Source: Henricia sp. BOLD:AAB3569 (lineage: Eukaryota > Echinodermata > Asteroidea > Spinulosida > Echinasteridae). From it: a stretch of DNA of 64,000 nucleotides. Of the stretch, positions 37,134 through 51,425 are shown in pieces. The DNA is taken from the NCBI GenBank assembly GCA_037783545.1, contig JBBELK010001519.1, positions 1 through 64,000 of the forward strand. Reading direction: 5' to 3'. Below the pieces are notes generated by a model that was not told the DNA's origin, ran no database searches, and worked only from the letters and a program-made list of their open reading frames with translations. The translations under genes and the position numbers were made by a program. How positions within the stretch are numbered: the stretch's first letter is position 1; the number at the start of each line of letters is the position of its first letter.

Positions 37134-40100
37134 TCACGCAAACCGTGGCTGTCTGTACACACCTCTTTGGGGTACTCCTGAGTTGTGCGCATGCTCAGTC
37201 ATTCGGACTGTCGTTAACGCACCGCAGTTTGGCTCGGTAATTTGGTCAAAGTGTGGTCCAAACGTCGGCAAATTTGGAGGTCGAAAAATGTTCCGACGGA
37301 CTTCAAATTTTGCATGCCCTAACTCTTTATATTGCGCACTTGTCATAAAAAATTGACAGACTTTCGCCGGGAAATGGCAGAGAAATTTCAAAGTTTAGAA
37401 AAACAGGGTTGAGGCTTCCTGACTGCTCTCACGCAAACCGAGGCTGTCTGTACACACCTCTTTGGGGTACTCCTGAGTTGTGCGCATGCTCAGTCATTCG
37501 GACTGTCGTTAACGCACCGCAGTTTGGCTCGGCAATTTGGTCAAAGTGTGGTCCAAACGTCGGCAATTTGGAGGTCGAAAAATGTTCCGACGAACTTCAA
37601 ATTTTGCATGCCCTAAACTCTCTATATTGCGCACTTGTCATAAAAAATTGACAGACTTTCGCCGGGAAATGGCAGAGAAATTTCAAAGTTTAGAAAAAAC
37701 TGGGTTGAGGCTTCCTGACTGCTCTCACGCAAACCGTGGCTGTCTGTACACACCTCTTTGGGGTACTCCTGAGTTGTGCGCATGCTCAGTCATTCGGACT
37801 GTCGTTAACGCACCGCAGTTTGGCTCGGCAATTTGGTAAAAGTGTGGTCCAAACGTCGGCAAATTTGGAGGTCGAAAAATGTTCCGACGAACTTCAAATT
37901 TTGCATGCCCTAAACTCTCTATATTGCGCACTTGTCATAAAAAATTGACAGACTTTCGCCGGGAAATGGCAGAGAAATTTCAAAGTTTAGAAAAAAACTG
38001 GGTTGAGGCTTCCTGACTGCTCTCACGCAAACCGTGGCTGTCTGTACACACCTCTTTGGGGTACTCCTGAGTTGTGCGCATGCTCAGTCATTCGGACTGT
38101 CGTTAACGCACCGCAGTTTGGCTCGGCAATTTGGTAAAAGTGTGGTCCAAACGTCGGCAAATTTGGAGGTCGAAAAATGTTCCGACGAACTTCAAATTTT
38201 GCATGCCCTAAACTCTCTATATTGCGCACTTGTCATAAAAAATTGACAGACTTTCGCCGGGAAATGGCAGAGAAATTTCAAAGTTTAGAAAAAAACTGGG
38301 TTGAGGCTTCCTGACTGCTCTCACGCAAACCGTGGCTGTCTGTACACACCTCTTTGGGGTACTCCTGAGTTGTGCGCATACTCAGTCATTCGGACTGTCG
38401 TTAACGCACCGCAATTTGGCTCGGCAATTTGGTCAAAGTGTGGTCCAAACGTCGGCAAATTTGGAGGTCGAAAAATGTTCCGACGAACTTCAAATTTTGC
38501 ATGCCCTAAACTCTCTATATTGCGCACTTGTCATAAAAAATTGACAGACTTTCGCCGGGAAATGGCAGAGAAATTTCAAAGTTTAGAAAAAAAAACTGGG
38601 TTGAGGCTTCTGACTGCTCTCACGCAAACCGTGGCTGTCTGTACACACCTCTTTGGGGTACTCCTGAGTTGTGCGCATACTCGGTCATTCGGACTGTCGT
38701 TAACGCACCGCAGTTTGGCTCGGCAATTTGGTCAAAGTGTGGTCCAAACGTCGGCAAATTTGGAGGTCGAAAATGTTCCGACGAACTTCAAATTTTGCAT
38801 GCCCTAAACTCTCTATATTGCGCACTTGTCATAAAAAATTGACAGACTTTCGCCGGGAAATGGCAGAGAAATTTCAAAGTTTAGAAAAAACTGGGTTGAG
38901 GCTTCCTGACTGCTCTCACGCAAACCGTGGCTGTCTGTACACACCTCTTTGGGGTACTCCTGAGTTGTGCGGCATGCTCAGTCATTCGGACTGTCGTTAA
39001 CGCACCGCAGTTTGGCTCGGCAATTTGGTCAAAGTGTGGTCCAAACGTCGGCAAATTTGGAGGTCGAAAAATGTTCCGACGGACTTCAAATTTTGCATGC
39101 CCTAAACTCTCTATATTGCGCACTTGTCATAAAAAATTGACAGACTTTCGCCGGGAAATGGCAGAGAAATTTCAAAGTTAGAGAAAATTGGGTTGAGGCT
39201 TCCTGACTGCTCTCACGCAAACCGAGGCTGTCTGTACACACCTCTTTGGGGTACTCCTGAGTTGTGCGCATGCTCAGTCATTCGGACTGTCGTTAACGCA
39301 CCGCAGTTTGGCTCGGCAATTTGGTCAAAGTGTGGTCCAAACGTCGGCAAATTTGGAGGTCGAAAAATGTTCCGACGAACTTCAAATTTTGCATGCCCTA
39401 AACTCTCTATATTGCGCACTTGTCATAAAAAAATTGACAGACTTTCGCCGGGAAATGGCAGAGAAATTTCAAAGTTTAGAAAAAACTGGGTTGAGGCTTC
39501 CTGACTGCTCTCACGCAAACCGTGGCTGTCTGTACACACCTCTTTGGGGTACTCCTGAGTTGTGCGCAGCTCAGTCATTCGGACTGTCGTTAACGCACCG
39601 CAGTTTGGCTCGGCAATTTGGTAAAAGTGTGGTCCAAACGTCGGCAAATTTGGAGGTCGAAAAATGTTCCGACGAACTTCAAATATTGCATGCCCTAAAC
39701 TCTCTATATTGCGCACTTGTCATACAAAATTGACAGACTTTCGCCAGGAAATGGCAGAGAAATTTCAAAGTTTAGAAAAAACTGGGTTGAGGCTTCCTGA
39801 CTGCTCTCACGCAAACCGTGGCTGTCTGTACACACCTCTTTGGGGTACTCCTGAGTTGTGCGCATGCTCAGTCATTCGGACTGTCGTTAACGCACCGCAG
39901 TTTGGCTCGGCAATTTGGTCAAAGTGTGGTCCAAACGTCGGCAAATTTGGAGGTCGACAAATGTTCCGACGAACTTCAAATTTTGCATGCCCTAAACTCT
40001 CTATATTGCGCACTTGTCATAAAAAAATTGACAGACTTTCGCCGGGAAATGGCAGAGAAATTTCAAAGTTTAGAAAAAACTGGGTTGAGGCTTTCTGACT

Positions 40101-42186
40101 GCTCTCACGCAAACCGTGGCTGTCTGTACACACCTCTTTGGGTACTCCTGAGTTGTGCGCATGCTCAGTCATTCGGACTGTCGTTAACGCACCGCAGTTT
40201 GGCTCGGCAATTTGGTCAAAGTGTGGTCCAAACGTCGGCAAATTTGGAGGTCGAAAAATGTTCCGACGAACTTCAAATTTTGCATGCCCTAAACTCTCTA
40301 TATTGCGCACTTGTCATAAAAAATTGACAGACTTTCGCCGGGAAATGGCAGAGAAATTTCAAAGTTTAGAAAAAAACTGGGTTGAGGCTTCCTGACTGCT
40401 CTCACGCAAACCGTGGCTGTCTGTACACACCTCTTTGGGGTACTCCTGAGTTGTGCGCATACTCGGTCATTCGGACTGTCGTTAACGCACCGCAGTTTGG
40501 CTCGGCAATTTGGTCAAAGTGTGGTCCAAACGTCGGCAAATTTGGAGGTCGAAAAATGTTCCGACGAACTTCAAATTTTGCATGCCCTAAACTCTCTATA
40601 TTGCGCACTTGTCATAAAAAATTGACAGACTTTCGCCGGGAAATGGCAGAGAAATTTCAAAGTTTAGAAAAAACTGGGTTGAGGCTTCCTGACTGCTCTC
40701 ACGCAAACCGTGGCTGTCTGTACACACCTCTTTGGGGTACTCCTGAGTTGTGCGCATGCTCAGTCATTCGGACTGTCGTTAACGCACCGCAGTTTGGCTC
40801 GGCAATTTGGTCAAAGTGTGGTCCAAACGTCGGCAAATTTGGAGGTCGAAAAATGTTCCGACGGACTTCAAATTTTGCATGCCCTAAACTCTCTATATTG
40901 CGCACTTGTCATAAAAAATTGACAGACTTTCGCCGGGAAATGGCAGAGAAATTTCAAAGTTTAGAGAAAATTGGGTTGAGGCTTCCTGACTGCTCTCACG
41001 CAAACCGAGGCTGTCTGTACACACCTCTTTGGGGTACTCCTGAGTTGTGCGCATGCTCAGTCATTCGGACTGTCGTTAACGCACCGCAGTTTGGCTCGGC
41101 AATTTGGTCAAAGTGTGGTCCAAACGTCGGCAAATTTGGAGGTCGAAAAATGTTCCGACGAACTTCAAATTTTGCATGCCCTAAACTCTCTATATTGCGC
41201 ACTTGTCATAAAAAAATTGACAGACTTTCGCCGGGAAATGGCAGAGAAATTTCAAAGTTTAGAAAAAACTGGGTTGAGGCTTCCTGACTGCTCTCACGCA
41301 AACCGTGGCTGTCTGTACACACCTCTTTGGGGTACTCCTGAGTTGTGCGCAGCTCAGTCATTCGGACTGTCGTTAACGCACCGCAGTTTGGCTCGGCAAT
41401 TTGGTAAAAGTGTGGTCCAAACGTCGGCAAATTTGGAGGTCGAAAAATGTTCCGACGAACTTCAAATATTGCATGCCCTAAACTCTCTATATTGCGCACT
41501 TGTCATACAAAATTGACAGACTTTCGCCAGGAAATGGCAGAGAAATTTCAAAGTTTAGAAAAAACTGGGTTGAGGCTTCCTGACTGCTCTCACGCAAACC
41601 GTGGCTGTCTGTACACACCTCTTTGGGGTACTCCTGAGTTGTGCGCATGCTCAGTCATTCGGACTGTCGTTAACGCACCGCAGTTTGGCTCGGCAATTTG
41701 GTCAAAGTGTGGTCCAAACGTCGGCAAATTTGGAGGTCGACAAATGTTCCGACGAACTTCAAATTTTGCATGCCCTAAACTCTCTATATTGCGCACTTGT
41801 CATAAAAAAATTGACAGACTTTCGCCGGGAAATGGCAGAGAAATTTCAAAGTTTAGAAAAAAACTGGGTTGAGGCTTTCTGACTGCTCTCACGCAAACCG
41901 TGGCTGTCTGTACACACCTCTTTGGGGTACTCCTGTGTTGTGCGCATGCTCAGTCATTCGGACTGTCGTTAACGCACCGCAGTTTGGCTCGGCAATTTGG
42001 TCAAAGTGTGGTCCAAACGTCGGCAAATTTGGAGGTCGACAAATGTTCCGACGAACTTCAAATTTTGCATGCCCTAAACTCTCTATATTGCGCACTTGTC
42101 ATAAAAAAATTGACAGACTTTCGCCGGGAAATGGCAGAGAAATTTCAAAGTTTAGAAAAAACTGGGTTGAGGCTTTCTGACTGCTC

Positions 42187-44273
42187 TCACGCAAACCGTG
42201 GCTGTCTGTACACACCTCTTTGGGGTACTCCTGAGTTGTGCGCATGCTCAGTCATTCGGACTGTCGTTAACGCACCGCAGTTTGGCTCGGCAATTTGGTC
42301 AAAGTGTGGTCCAAACGTCGGCAAATTTGGAGGTCGAAAAATGTTCCGACGAACTTCAAATTTTGCATGCCCTAAACTCTCTATATTGCGCACTTGTCAT
42401 AAAAAATTGACAGACTTTCGCCGGGAAATGGCAGAGAAATTTCAAAGTTTAGAAAAAAACTGGGTTGAGGCTTCCTGACTGCTCTCACGCAAACCGTGGC
42501 TGTCTGTACACACCTCTTTGGGGTACTCCTGAGTTGTGCGCATGCTCAGTCATTCGGACTGTCGTTAACGCACCGCAGTTTGGCTCGGCAATTTGGTCAA
42601 AGTGTGGTCCAAACGTCGGCAAATTTGGAGGTCGAAAAATGTTCCGACGGACTTCAAATTTTGCATGCCCTAAACTCTCTATATTGCGCACTTGTCATAA
42701 AAAATTGACAGACTTTCGCCGGGAAATGGCAGAGAAATTTCAAAGTTTAGAGAAAATTGGGTTGAGGCTTCCTGACTGCTCTCACGCAAACCGAGGCTGT
42801 CTGTACACACCTCTTTGGGGTACTCCTGAGTTGTGCGCATGCTCAGTCATTCGGACTGTCGTTAACGCACCGCAGTTTGGCTCGGCAATTTGGTCAAAGT
42901 GTGGTCCAAACGTCGGCAAATTTGGAGGTCGAAAAATGTTCCGACGAACTTCAAATTTTGCATGCCCTAAACTCTCTATATTGCGCACTTGTCATAAAAA
43001 AATTGACAGACTTTCGCCGGGAAATGGCAGAGAAATTTCAAAGTTTAGAAAAAAACTGGGTTGAGGCTTCCTGACTGCTCTCACGCAAACCGTGGCTGTC
43101 TGTACACACCTCTTTGGGGTACTCCTGAGTTGTGCGCAGCTCAGTCATTCGGACTGTCGTTAACGCACCGCAGTTTGGCTCGGCAATTTGGTAAAAGTGT
43201 GGTCCAAACGTCGGCAAATTTGGAGGTCGAAAAATGTTCCGACGAACTTCAAATATTGCATGCCCTAAACTCTCTATATTGCGCACTTGTCATACAAAAT
43301 TGACAGACTTTCGCCAGGAAATGGCAGAGAAATTTCAAAGTTTAGAAAAAACTGGGTTGAGGCTTCCTGACTGCTCTCACGCAAACCGTGGCTGTCTGTA
43401 CACACCTCTTTGGGGTACTCCTGAGTTGTGCGCATGCTCAGTCATTCGGACTGTCGTTAACGCACCGCAGTTTGGCTCGGCAATTTGGTCAAAGTGTGGT
43501 CCAAACGTCGGCAAATTTGGAGGTCGACAAATGTTCCGACGAACTTCAAATTTTGCATGCCCTAAACTCTCTATATTGCGCACTTGTCATAAAAAAATTG
43601 ACAGACTTTCGCCGGGAAATGGCAGAGAAATTTCAAAGTTTAGAAAAAAACTGGGTTGAGGCTTTCTGACTGCTCTCACGCAAACCGTGGCTGTCTGTAC
43701 ACACCTCTTTGGGGTACTCCTGAGTTGTGCGCATGCTCAGTCATTCGGACTGTCGTTAACGCACCGCAGTTTGGCTCGGCAATTTGGTCAAAGTGTGGTC
43801 CAAACGTCGGCAAATTTGGAGGTCGAAAAATGTTCCGACGAACTTCAAATTTTGCATGCCCTAAACTCTCTATATTGCGCACTTGTCATAAAAAATTGAC
43901 AGACTTTCGCCGGGAAATGGCAGAGAAATTTCAAAGTTTAGAAAAAACTGGGTTGAGGCTTCCTGACTGCTGCTCTCACGCAAACCGAGGCTGTCTGTAC
44001 ACACCTCTTTGGGGTACTCCTGAGTTGTGCGCATGCTCAGTCATTCGGACTGTCGTTAACGCACCGCAGTTTGGCTCGGCAATTTGGTCAAAGTGTGGTC
44101 CAAACGTCGGCAAATTTGGAGGTCGAAAAATGTTCCGACGAACTTCAAATTTTGCATGCCCTAAACTCTCTATATTGCGCACTTGTCATAAAAAAATTGA
44201 CAGACTTTCGCCGGGAAATGGCAGAGAAATTTCAAAGTTTAGAAAAAACTGGGTTGAGGCTTCCTGACTGCTC
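42187..44273. repeat. Seven-unit block P-A-B-C-D-P-B', first copy (offset 9.24 kb)
   Basis: Units 42187, 42485 (GACGGACTT, GAGAAAATTGGG), 42782 (CCGAGGCTG), 43081 (GCGCAGCTCAG, TAAAAG), 43377 (GTCGACAAATG), 43676 (plain) and 43976 (CTGCTGCTCTC) match units 51426 to 53215 in the same order at 9239 bp (31 units). Confidence 0.85.
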
Positions 44274-44868
44274 TCACGCAAACCGTGGCTGTCTGTACAC
44301 ACCTCTTTGGGGTACTCCTAAGTTGTGCGCATGCTCAGTCATTCGGACTGTCGTTAACGCACCGCAGTTTGGCTCGGCAATTTGGTCAAAGTGTGGTCCA
44401 AACGTCGGCAAATTTGGAGGTCGAAAAATGTTCCGACGGACTTCAAATTTTGCATGCCCTAAACTCTCTATATTGCGCACTTGTCATAAAAAATTGACAG
44501 ACTTTCGCCGGGAAATGGCAGAGAAATTTCAAAGTTTAGAGAAAATTGGGTTGAGGCTTCCTGACTGCTCTCACGCAAACCGAGGCTGTCTGTACACACC
44601 TCTTTGGGGTACTCCTGAGTTGTGCGCATGCTCAGTCATTCGGACTGTCGTTAACGCACCGCAGTTTGGCTCGGCAATTTGGTCAAAGTGTGGTCCAAAC
44701 GTCGGCAAATTTGGAGGTCGAAAAATGTTCCGACGAACTTCAAATTTTGCATGCCCTAAACTCTCTATATTGCGCACTTGTCATAAAAAAATTGACAGAC
44801 TTTCGCCGGGAAATGGCAGAGAAATTTCAAAGTTTAGAAAAAACTGGGTTGAGGCTTCCTGACTGCTC
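43676..44868. repeat. Tetramer P-B'-A-B, copy 1 (1193 bp)
   Basis: Units 43676 (plain), 43976 (CTGCTGCTCTC, CCGAGGCTG), 44274 (ACTCCTAAGTTG, GACGGACTT) and 44571 (CCGAGGCTG). The tandem copy starts at 44869. ACTCCTAAGTTG is found only in these two copies. Confidence 0.9.
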
Positions 44869-46061
44869 TCACGCAAACCGTGGCTGTCTGTACACACCTC
44901 TTTGGGGTACTCCTGAGTTGTGCGCATGCTCAGTCATTCGGACTGTCGTTAACGCACCGCAGTTTGGCTCGGCAATTTGGTCAAAGTGTGGTCCAAACGT
45001 CGGCAAATTTGGAGGTCGAAAAATGTTCCGACGAACTTCAAATTTTGCATGCCCTAAACTCTCTATATTGCGCACTTGTCATAAAAAATTGACAGACTTT
45101 CGCCGGGAAATGGCAGAGAAATTTCAAAGTTTAGAAAAAACTGGGTTGAGGCTTCCTGACTGCTGCTCTCACGCAAACCGAGGCTGTCTGTACACACCTC
45201 TTTGGGGTACTCCTGAGTTGTGCGCATGCTCAGTCATTCGGACTGTCGTTAACGCACCGCAGTTTGGCTCGGCAATTTGGTCAAAGTGTGGTCCAAACGT
45301 CGGCAAATTTGGAGGTCGAAAAATGTTCCGACGAACTTCAAATTTTGCATGCCCTAAACTCTCTATATTGCGCACTTGTCATAAAAAAATTGACAGACTT
45401 TCGCCGGGAAATGGCAGAGAAATTTCAAAGTTTAGAAAAAACTGGGTTGAGGCTTCCTGACTGCTCTCACGCAAACCGTGGCTGTCTGTACACACCTCTT
45501 TGGGGTACTCCTAAGTTGTGCGCATGCTCAGTCATTCGGACTGTCGTTAACGCACCGCAGTTTGGCTCGGCAATTTGGTCAAAGTGTGGTCCAAACGTCG
45601 GCAAATTTGGAGGTCGAAAAATGTTCCGACGGACTTCAAATTTTGCATGCCCTAAACTCTCTATATTGCGCACTTGTCATAAAAAATTGACAGACTTTCG
45701 CCGGGAAATGGCAGAGAAATTTCAAAGTTTAGAGAAAATTGGGTTGAGGCTTCCTGACTGCTCTCACGCAAACCGAGGCTGTCTGTACACACCTCTTTGG
45801 GGTACTCCTGAGTTGTGCGCATGCTCAGTCATTCGGACTGTCGTTAACGCACCGCAGTTTGGCTCGGCAATTTGGTCAAAGTGTGGTCCAAACGTCGGCA
45901 AATTTGGAGGTCGAAAAATGTTCCGACGAACTTCAAATTTTGCATGCCCTAAACTCTCTATATTGCGCACTTGTCATAAAAAAATTGACAGACTTTCGCC
46001 GGGAAATGGCAGAGAAATTTCAAAGTTTAGAAAAAACTGGGTTGAGGCTTCCTGACTGCTC
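44869..46061. repeat. Tetramer P-B'-A-B, copy 2 (1193 bp)
   Basis: Direct tandem copy of 43676-44868, matching at 1193 bp across all four units; no marker difference seen by eye. It is one of the youngest-looking duplications in the window. Confidence 0.9.
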
Positions 46062-47551
46062 TCACGCAAACCGTGGCTGTCTGTACACACCTCTTTGGGG
46101 TACTCCTGAGTTGTGCGCAGCTCAGTCATTCGGACTGTCGTTAACGCACCGCAGTTTGGCTCGGCAATTTGGTAAAAGTGTGGTCCAAACGTCGGCAAAT
46201 TTGGAGGTCGAAAAATGTTCCGACGAACTTCAAATATTGCATGCCCTAAACTCTCTATATTGCGCACTTGTCATACAAAATTGACAGACTTTCGCCAGGA
46301 AATGGCAGAGAAATTTCAAAGTTTAGAAAAAACTGGGTTGAGGCTTCCTGACTGCTCTCACGCAAACCGTGGCTGTCTGTACACACCTCTTTGGGGTACT
46401 CCTGAGTTGTGCGCATGCTCAGTCATTCGGACTGTCGTTAACGCACCGCAGTTTGGCTCGGCAATTTGGTCAAAGTGTGGTCCAAACGTCGGCAAATTTG
46501 GAGGTCGACAAATGTTCCGACGAACTTCAAATTTTGCATGCCCTAAACTCTCTATATTGCGCACTTGTCATAAAAAAATTGACAGACTTTCGCCGGGAAA
46601 TGGCAGAGAAATTTCAAAGTTTAGAAAAAACTGGGTTGAGGCTTTCTGACTGCTCTCACGCAAACCGTGGCTGTCTGTACACACCTCTTTGGGGTAATCC
46701 TGAGTTGTGCGCATGCTCAGTCATTCGGACTGTCGTTAACGCACCGCAGTTTGGCTCGGCAATTTGGTCAAAGTGTGGTCCAAACGTCGGCAAATTTGGA
46801 GGTCGAAAAATGTTCCGACGAACTTCAAATTTTGCATGCCCTAAACTCTCTATATTGCGCACTTGTCATAAAAAATTGACAGACTTTCGCCGGGAAATGG
46901 CAGAGAAATTTCAAAGTTTAGAAAAAAACTGGGTTGAGGCTTCCTGACTGCTGCTCTCACGCAAACCGAGGCTGTCTGTACACACCTCTTTGGGGTACTC
47001 CTGAGTTGTGCGCATGCTCAGTCATTCGGACTGTCGTTAACGCACCGCAGTTTGGCTCGGCAATTTGGTCAAAGTGTGGTCCAAACGTCGGCAAATTTGG
47101 AGGTCGAAAAATGTTCCGACGAACTTCAAATTTTGCATGCCCTAAACTCTCTATATTGCGCACTTGTCATAAAAAAATTGACAGACTTTCGCCGGGAAAT
47201 GGCAGAGAAATTTCAAAGTTTAGAAAAAACTGGGTTGAGGCTTCCTGACTGCTCTCACGCAAACCGTGGCTGTCTGTACACACCTCTTTGGGGTACTCCT
47301 GAGTTGTGCGCATGCTCAGTCATTCGGACTGTCGTTAACGCACCGCAGTTTGGCTCGGCAATTTGGTAAAAGTGTGGTCCAAACGTCGGCAAATTTGGAG
47401 GTCGAAAAATGTTCCGACGAACTTCAAATATTGCATGCCCTAAACTCTCTATATTGCGCACTTGTCATAAAAAATTGACAGACTTTCCCCAGGAAATGGC
47501 AGAGAAATTTCAAAGTTTAGAAAAAACTGGGTTGAGGCTTCCTGACTGCTC

Positions 47552-49634
47552 TCACGCAAACCGTGGCTGTCTGTACACACCTCTTTGGGGTACTCCTGAG
47601 TTGTGCGCATGCTCAGTCATTCGGACTGTCGTTAACGCACCGCAGTTTGGCTCGGCAATTTGGTCAAAGTGTGGTCCAAACGTCGGCAAATTTGGAGGTC
47701 GACAAATGTTCCGACGAACTTCAAATTTTGCATGCCCTAAACTCTCTATATTGCGCACTTGTCATAAAAAAATTGACAGACTTTCGCCGGGAAATGGCAG
47801 AGAAATTTCAAAGTTTAGAAAAAACTGGGTTGAGGCTTTCTGACTGCTCTCACGCAAACCGTGGCTGTCTGTACACACCTCTTTGGGGTACTCCTGAGTT
47901 GTGCGCATGCTCAGTCATTCGGACTGTCGTTAACGCACCGCAGTTTGGCTCGGCAATTTGGTCAAAGTGTGGTCCAAACGTCGGCAAATTTGGAGGTCGA
48001 CAAATGTTCCGACGAACTTCAAATTTTGCATGCCCTAAACTCTCTATATTGCGCACTTGTCATAAAAAAATTGACAGACTTTCGCCGGGAAATGGCAGAG
48101 AAATTTCAAAGTTTAGAAAAAACTGGGTTGAGGCTTCCTGACTGCTCTCACGCAAACCGTGGCTGTCTGTACACACCTCTTTGGGGTACTCCTGAGTTGT
48201 GCGCATGCTCAGTCATTCGGACTGTCGTTAACGCACCGCAGTTTGGCTCGGCAATTTGGTCAAAGTGTGGTCCAAACGTCGGCAAATTTGGAGGTCGAAA
48301 AATGTTCCGACGAACTTCAAATATTGCATGCCCTAAACTCTCTATATTGCGCACTTGTCATAAAAAAATTGACAGACTTTCGCCGGGAAATGGCAGAGAA
48401 ATTTCAAAGTTTAGAAAAAACTGGGTTGAGGCTTCCTGACTGCTCTCACGCAAACCGTGGCTGTCTGTACACACCTCTTTGGGGTACTCCTGAGTTGTGC
48501 GCAGCTCAGTCATTCGGACTGTCGTTAACGCACCGCAGTTTGGCTCGGCAATTTGGTAAAAGTGTGGTCCAAACGTCGGCAAATTTGGAGGTCGAAAAAT
48601 GTTCCGACGAACTTCAAATATTGCATGCCCTAAACTCTCTATATTGCGCACTTGTCATACAAAATTGACAGACTTTCGCCAGGAAATGGCAGAGAAATTT
48701 CAAAGTTTAGAAAAAACTGGGTTGAGGCTTCCTGACTGCTCTCACGCAAACCGTGGCTGTCTGTACACACCTCTTTGGGGTACTCCTGAGTTGTGCGCAT
48801 GCTCAGTCATTCGGACTGTCGTTAACGCACCGCAGTTTGGCTCGGCAATTTGGTCAAAGTGTGGTCCAAACGTCGGCAAATTTGGAGGTCGACAAATGTT
48901 CCGACGAACTTCAAATTTTGCATGCCCTAAACTCTCTATATTGCGCACTTGTCATAAAAAAATTGACAGACTTTCGCCGGGAAATGGCAGAGAAATTTCA
49001 AAGTTTAGAAAAAACTGGGTTGAGGCTTTCTGACTGCTCTCACGCAAACCGTGGCTGTCTGTACACACCTCTTTGGGGTACTCCTGAGTTGTGCGCATGC
49101 TCAGTCATTCGGACTGTCGTTAACGCACCGCAGTTTGGCTCGGCAATTTGGTCAAAGTGTGGTCCAAACGTCGGCAAATTTGGAGGTCGACAAATGTTCC
49201 GACGAACTTCAAATTTTGCATGCCCTAAACTCTCTATATTGCGCACTTGTCATAAAAAAATTGACAGACTTTCGCCGGGAAATGGCAGAGAAATTTCAAA
49301 GTTTAGAAAAAACTGGGTTGAGGCTTCCTGACTGCTCTCACGCAAACCGTGGCTGTCTGTACACACCTCTTTGGGGTACTCCTGAGTTGTGCGCATGCTC
49401 AGTCATTCGGACTGTCGATAACGCACCGCAGTTTGGCTCGGCAATTTGGTCAAAGTGTGGTCCAAACGTCGGCAAATTTGGAGGTCGAAAAATGTTCCGA
49501 CGAACTTCAAATATTGCATGCCCTAAACTCTCTATATTGCGCACTTGTCATACAAAATTGACAGACTTTCGCCAGGAAATGGCAGAGAAATTTCAAAGTT
49601 TAGAAAAAACTGGGTTGAGGCTTCCTGACTGCTC
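47552..49634. repeat. D-D-atattgca tetramer, two partial copies
   Basis: Units D 47552, D 47850 and 48148 (CAAATATTGCATG without TAAAAG), then C 48446, are followed by D 48742, D 49040 and 49338 (CAAATATTGCATG without TAAAAG) at a constant 1190 bp. Unit 49338 adds private GTCGATAACG and the CATACAAAATTG and CCAGG changes usually found in C, so it may be a hybrid unit. Confidence 0.78.
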
Positions 49635-51425
49635 TCACGCAAACCGTGGCTGTCTGTACACACCTCTTTGGGGTACTCCTGAGTTGTGCGCATGCTCAGT
49701 CATTCGGACTGTCGTTAACGCACCGCAGTTTGGCTCGGCAATTTGGTCAAAGTGTGGTCCAAACGTCGGCAAATTTGGAGGTCGACAAATGTTCCGACGA
49801 ACTTCAAATTTTGCATGCCCTAAACTCTCTATATTGCGCACTTGTCATAAAAAAATTGACAGACTTTCGCCGGGAAATGGCAGAGAAATTTCAAAGTTTA
49901 GAAAAAACTGGGTTGAGGCTTTCTGACTGCTCTCACGCAAACCGTGGCTGTCTGTACACACCTCTTTGGGGTAATCCTGAGTTGTGCGCATGCTCAGTCA
50001 TTCGGACTGTCGTTAACGCACCGCAGTTTGGCTCGGCAATTTGGTCAAAGTGTGGTCCAAACGTCGGCAAATTTGGAGGTCGAAAAATGTTCCGACGAAC
50101 TTCAAATTTTGCATGCCCTAAACTCTCTATATTGCGCACTTGTCATAAAAAATTGACAGACTTTCGCCGGGAAATGGCAGAGAAATTTCAAAGTTTAGAA
50201 AAAAACTGGGTTGAGGCTTCCTGACTGCTGCTCTCACGCAAACCGAGGCTGTCTGTACACACCTCTTTGGGGTACTCCTGAGTTGTGCGCATGCTCAGTC
50301 ATTCGGACTGTCGTTAACGCACCGCAGTTTGGCTCGGCAATTTGGTCAAAGTGTGGTCCAAACGTCGGCAAATTTGGAGGTCGAAAAATGTTCCGACGAA
50401 CTTCAAATTTTGCATGCCCTAAACTCTCTATATTGCGCACTTGTCATAAAAAAATTGACAGACTTTCGCCGGGAAATGGCAGAGAAATTTCAAAGTTTAG
50501 AAAAAAACTGGGTTGAGGCTTCCTGACTGCTCTCACGCAAACCGTGGCTGTCTGTACACACCTCTTTGGGGTACTCCTGAGTTGTGCGCATGCTCAGTCA
50601 TTCGGACTGTCGTTAACGCACCGCAGTTTGGCTCGGCAATTTGGTAAAAGTGTGGTCCAAACGTCGGCAAATTTGGAGGTCGAAAAATGTTCCGACGAAC
50701 TTCAAATATTGCATGCCCTAAACTCTCTATATTGCGCACTTGTCATAAAAAATTGACAGACTTTCGCCAGGAAATGGCAGAGAAATTTCAAAGTTTAGAA
50801 AAAACTGGGTTGAGGCTTCCTGACTGCTCTCACGCAAACCGTGGCTGTCTGTACACACCTCTTTGGGGTACTCCTGAGTTGTGCGCATGCTCAGTCATTC
50901 GGACTGTCGTTAACGCACCGCAGTTTGGCTCGGCAATTTGGTCAAAGTGTGGTCCAAACGTCGGCAAATTTGGAGGTCGACAAATGTTCCGACGAACTTC
51001 AAATTTTGCATGCCCTAAACTCTCTATATTGCGCACTTGTCATAAAAAAATTGACAGACTTTCGCCGGGAAATGGCAGAGAAATTTCAAAGTTTAGAAAA
51101 AACTGGGTTGAGGCTTTCTGACTGCTCTCACGCAAACCGTGGCTGTCTGTACACACCTCTTTGGGGTACTCCTGAGTTGTGCGCATGCTCAGTCATTCGG
51201 ACTGTCGTTAACGCACCGCAGTTTGGCTCGGCAATTTGGTCAAAGTGTGGTCCAAACGTCGGCAAATTTGGAGGTCGACAAATGTTCCGACGAACTTCAA
51301 ATTTTGCATGCCCTAAACTCTCTATATTGCGCACTTGTCATAAAAAAATTGACAGACTTTCGCCGGGAAATGGCAGAGAAATTTCAAAGTTTAGAAAAAA
51401 CTGGGTTGAGGCTTTCTGACTGCTC

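Larger units (their letters stand above)
33275..39212. repeat. Domain IIIa: early A-B-C tetramer region
   Basis: After units with AAACGACGGC (33572, 34463), the tetramer markers appear: A (GACGGACTT, 34760), B (CCGAGGCTG, 35057), C (TTGGTAAAAG, 35353) and a fourth unit with GGAGGTTGTAAAATG and GTCATTAGG (35650). A second copy follows at 35948. A third, altered set starts at 37134, where the fourth unit is another C (38023). From about 37.1 kb on, private single-base indels are frequent (for example near 37321, 37403, 37565, 38609, 38772 and 38971). Confidence 0.8.
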
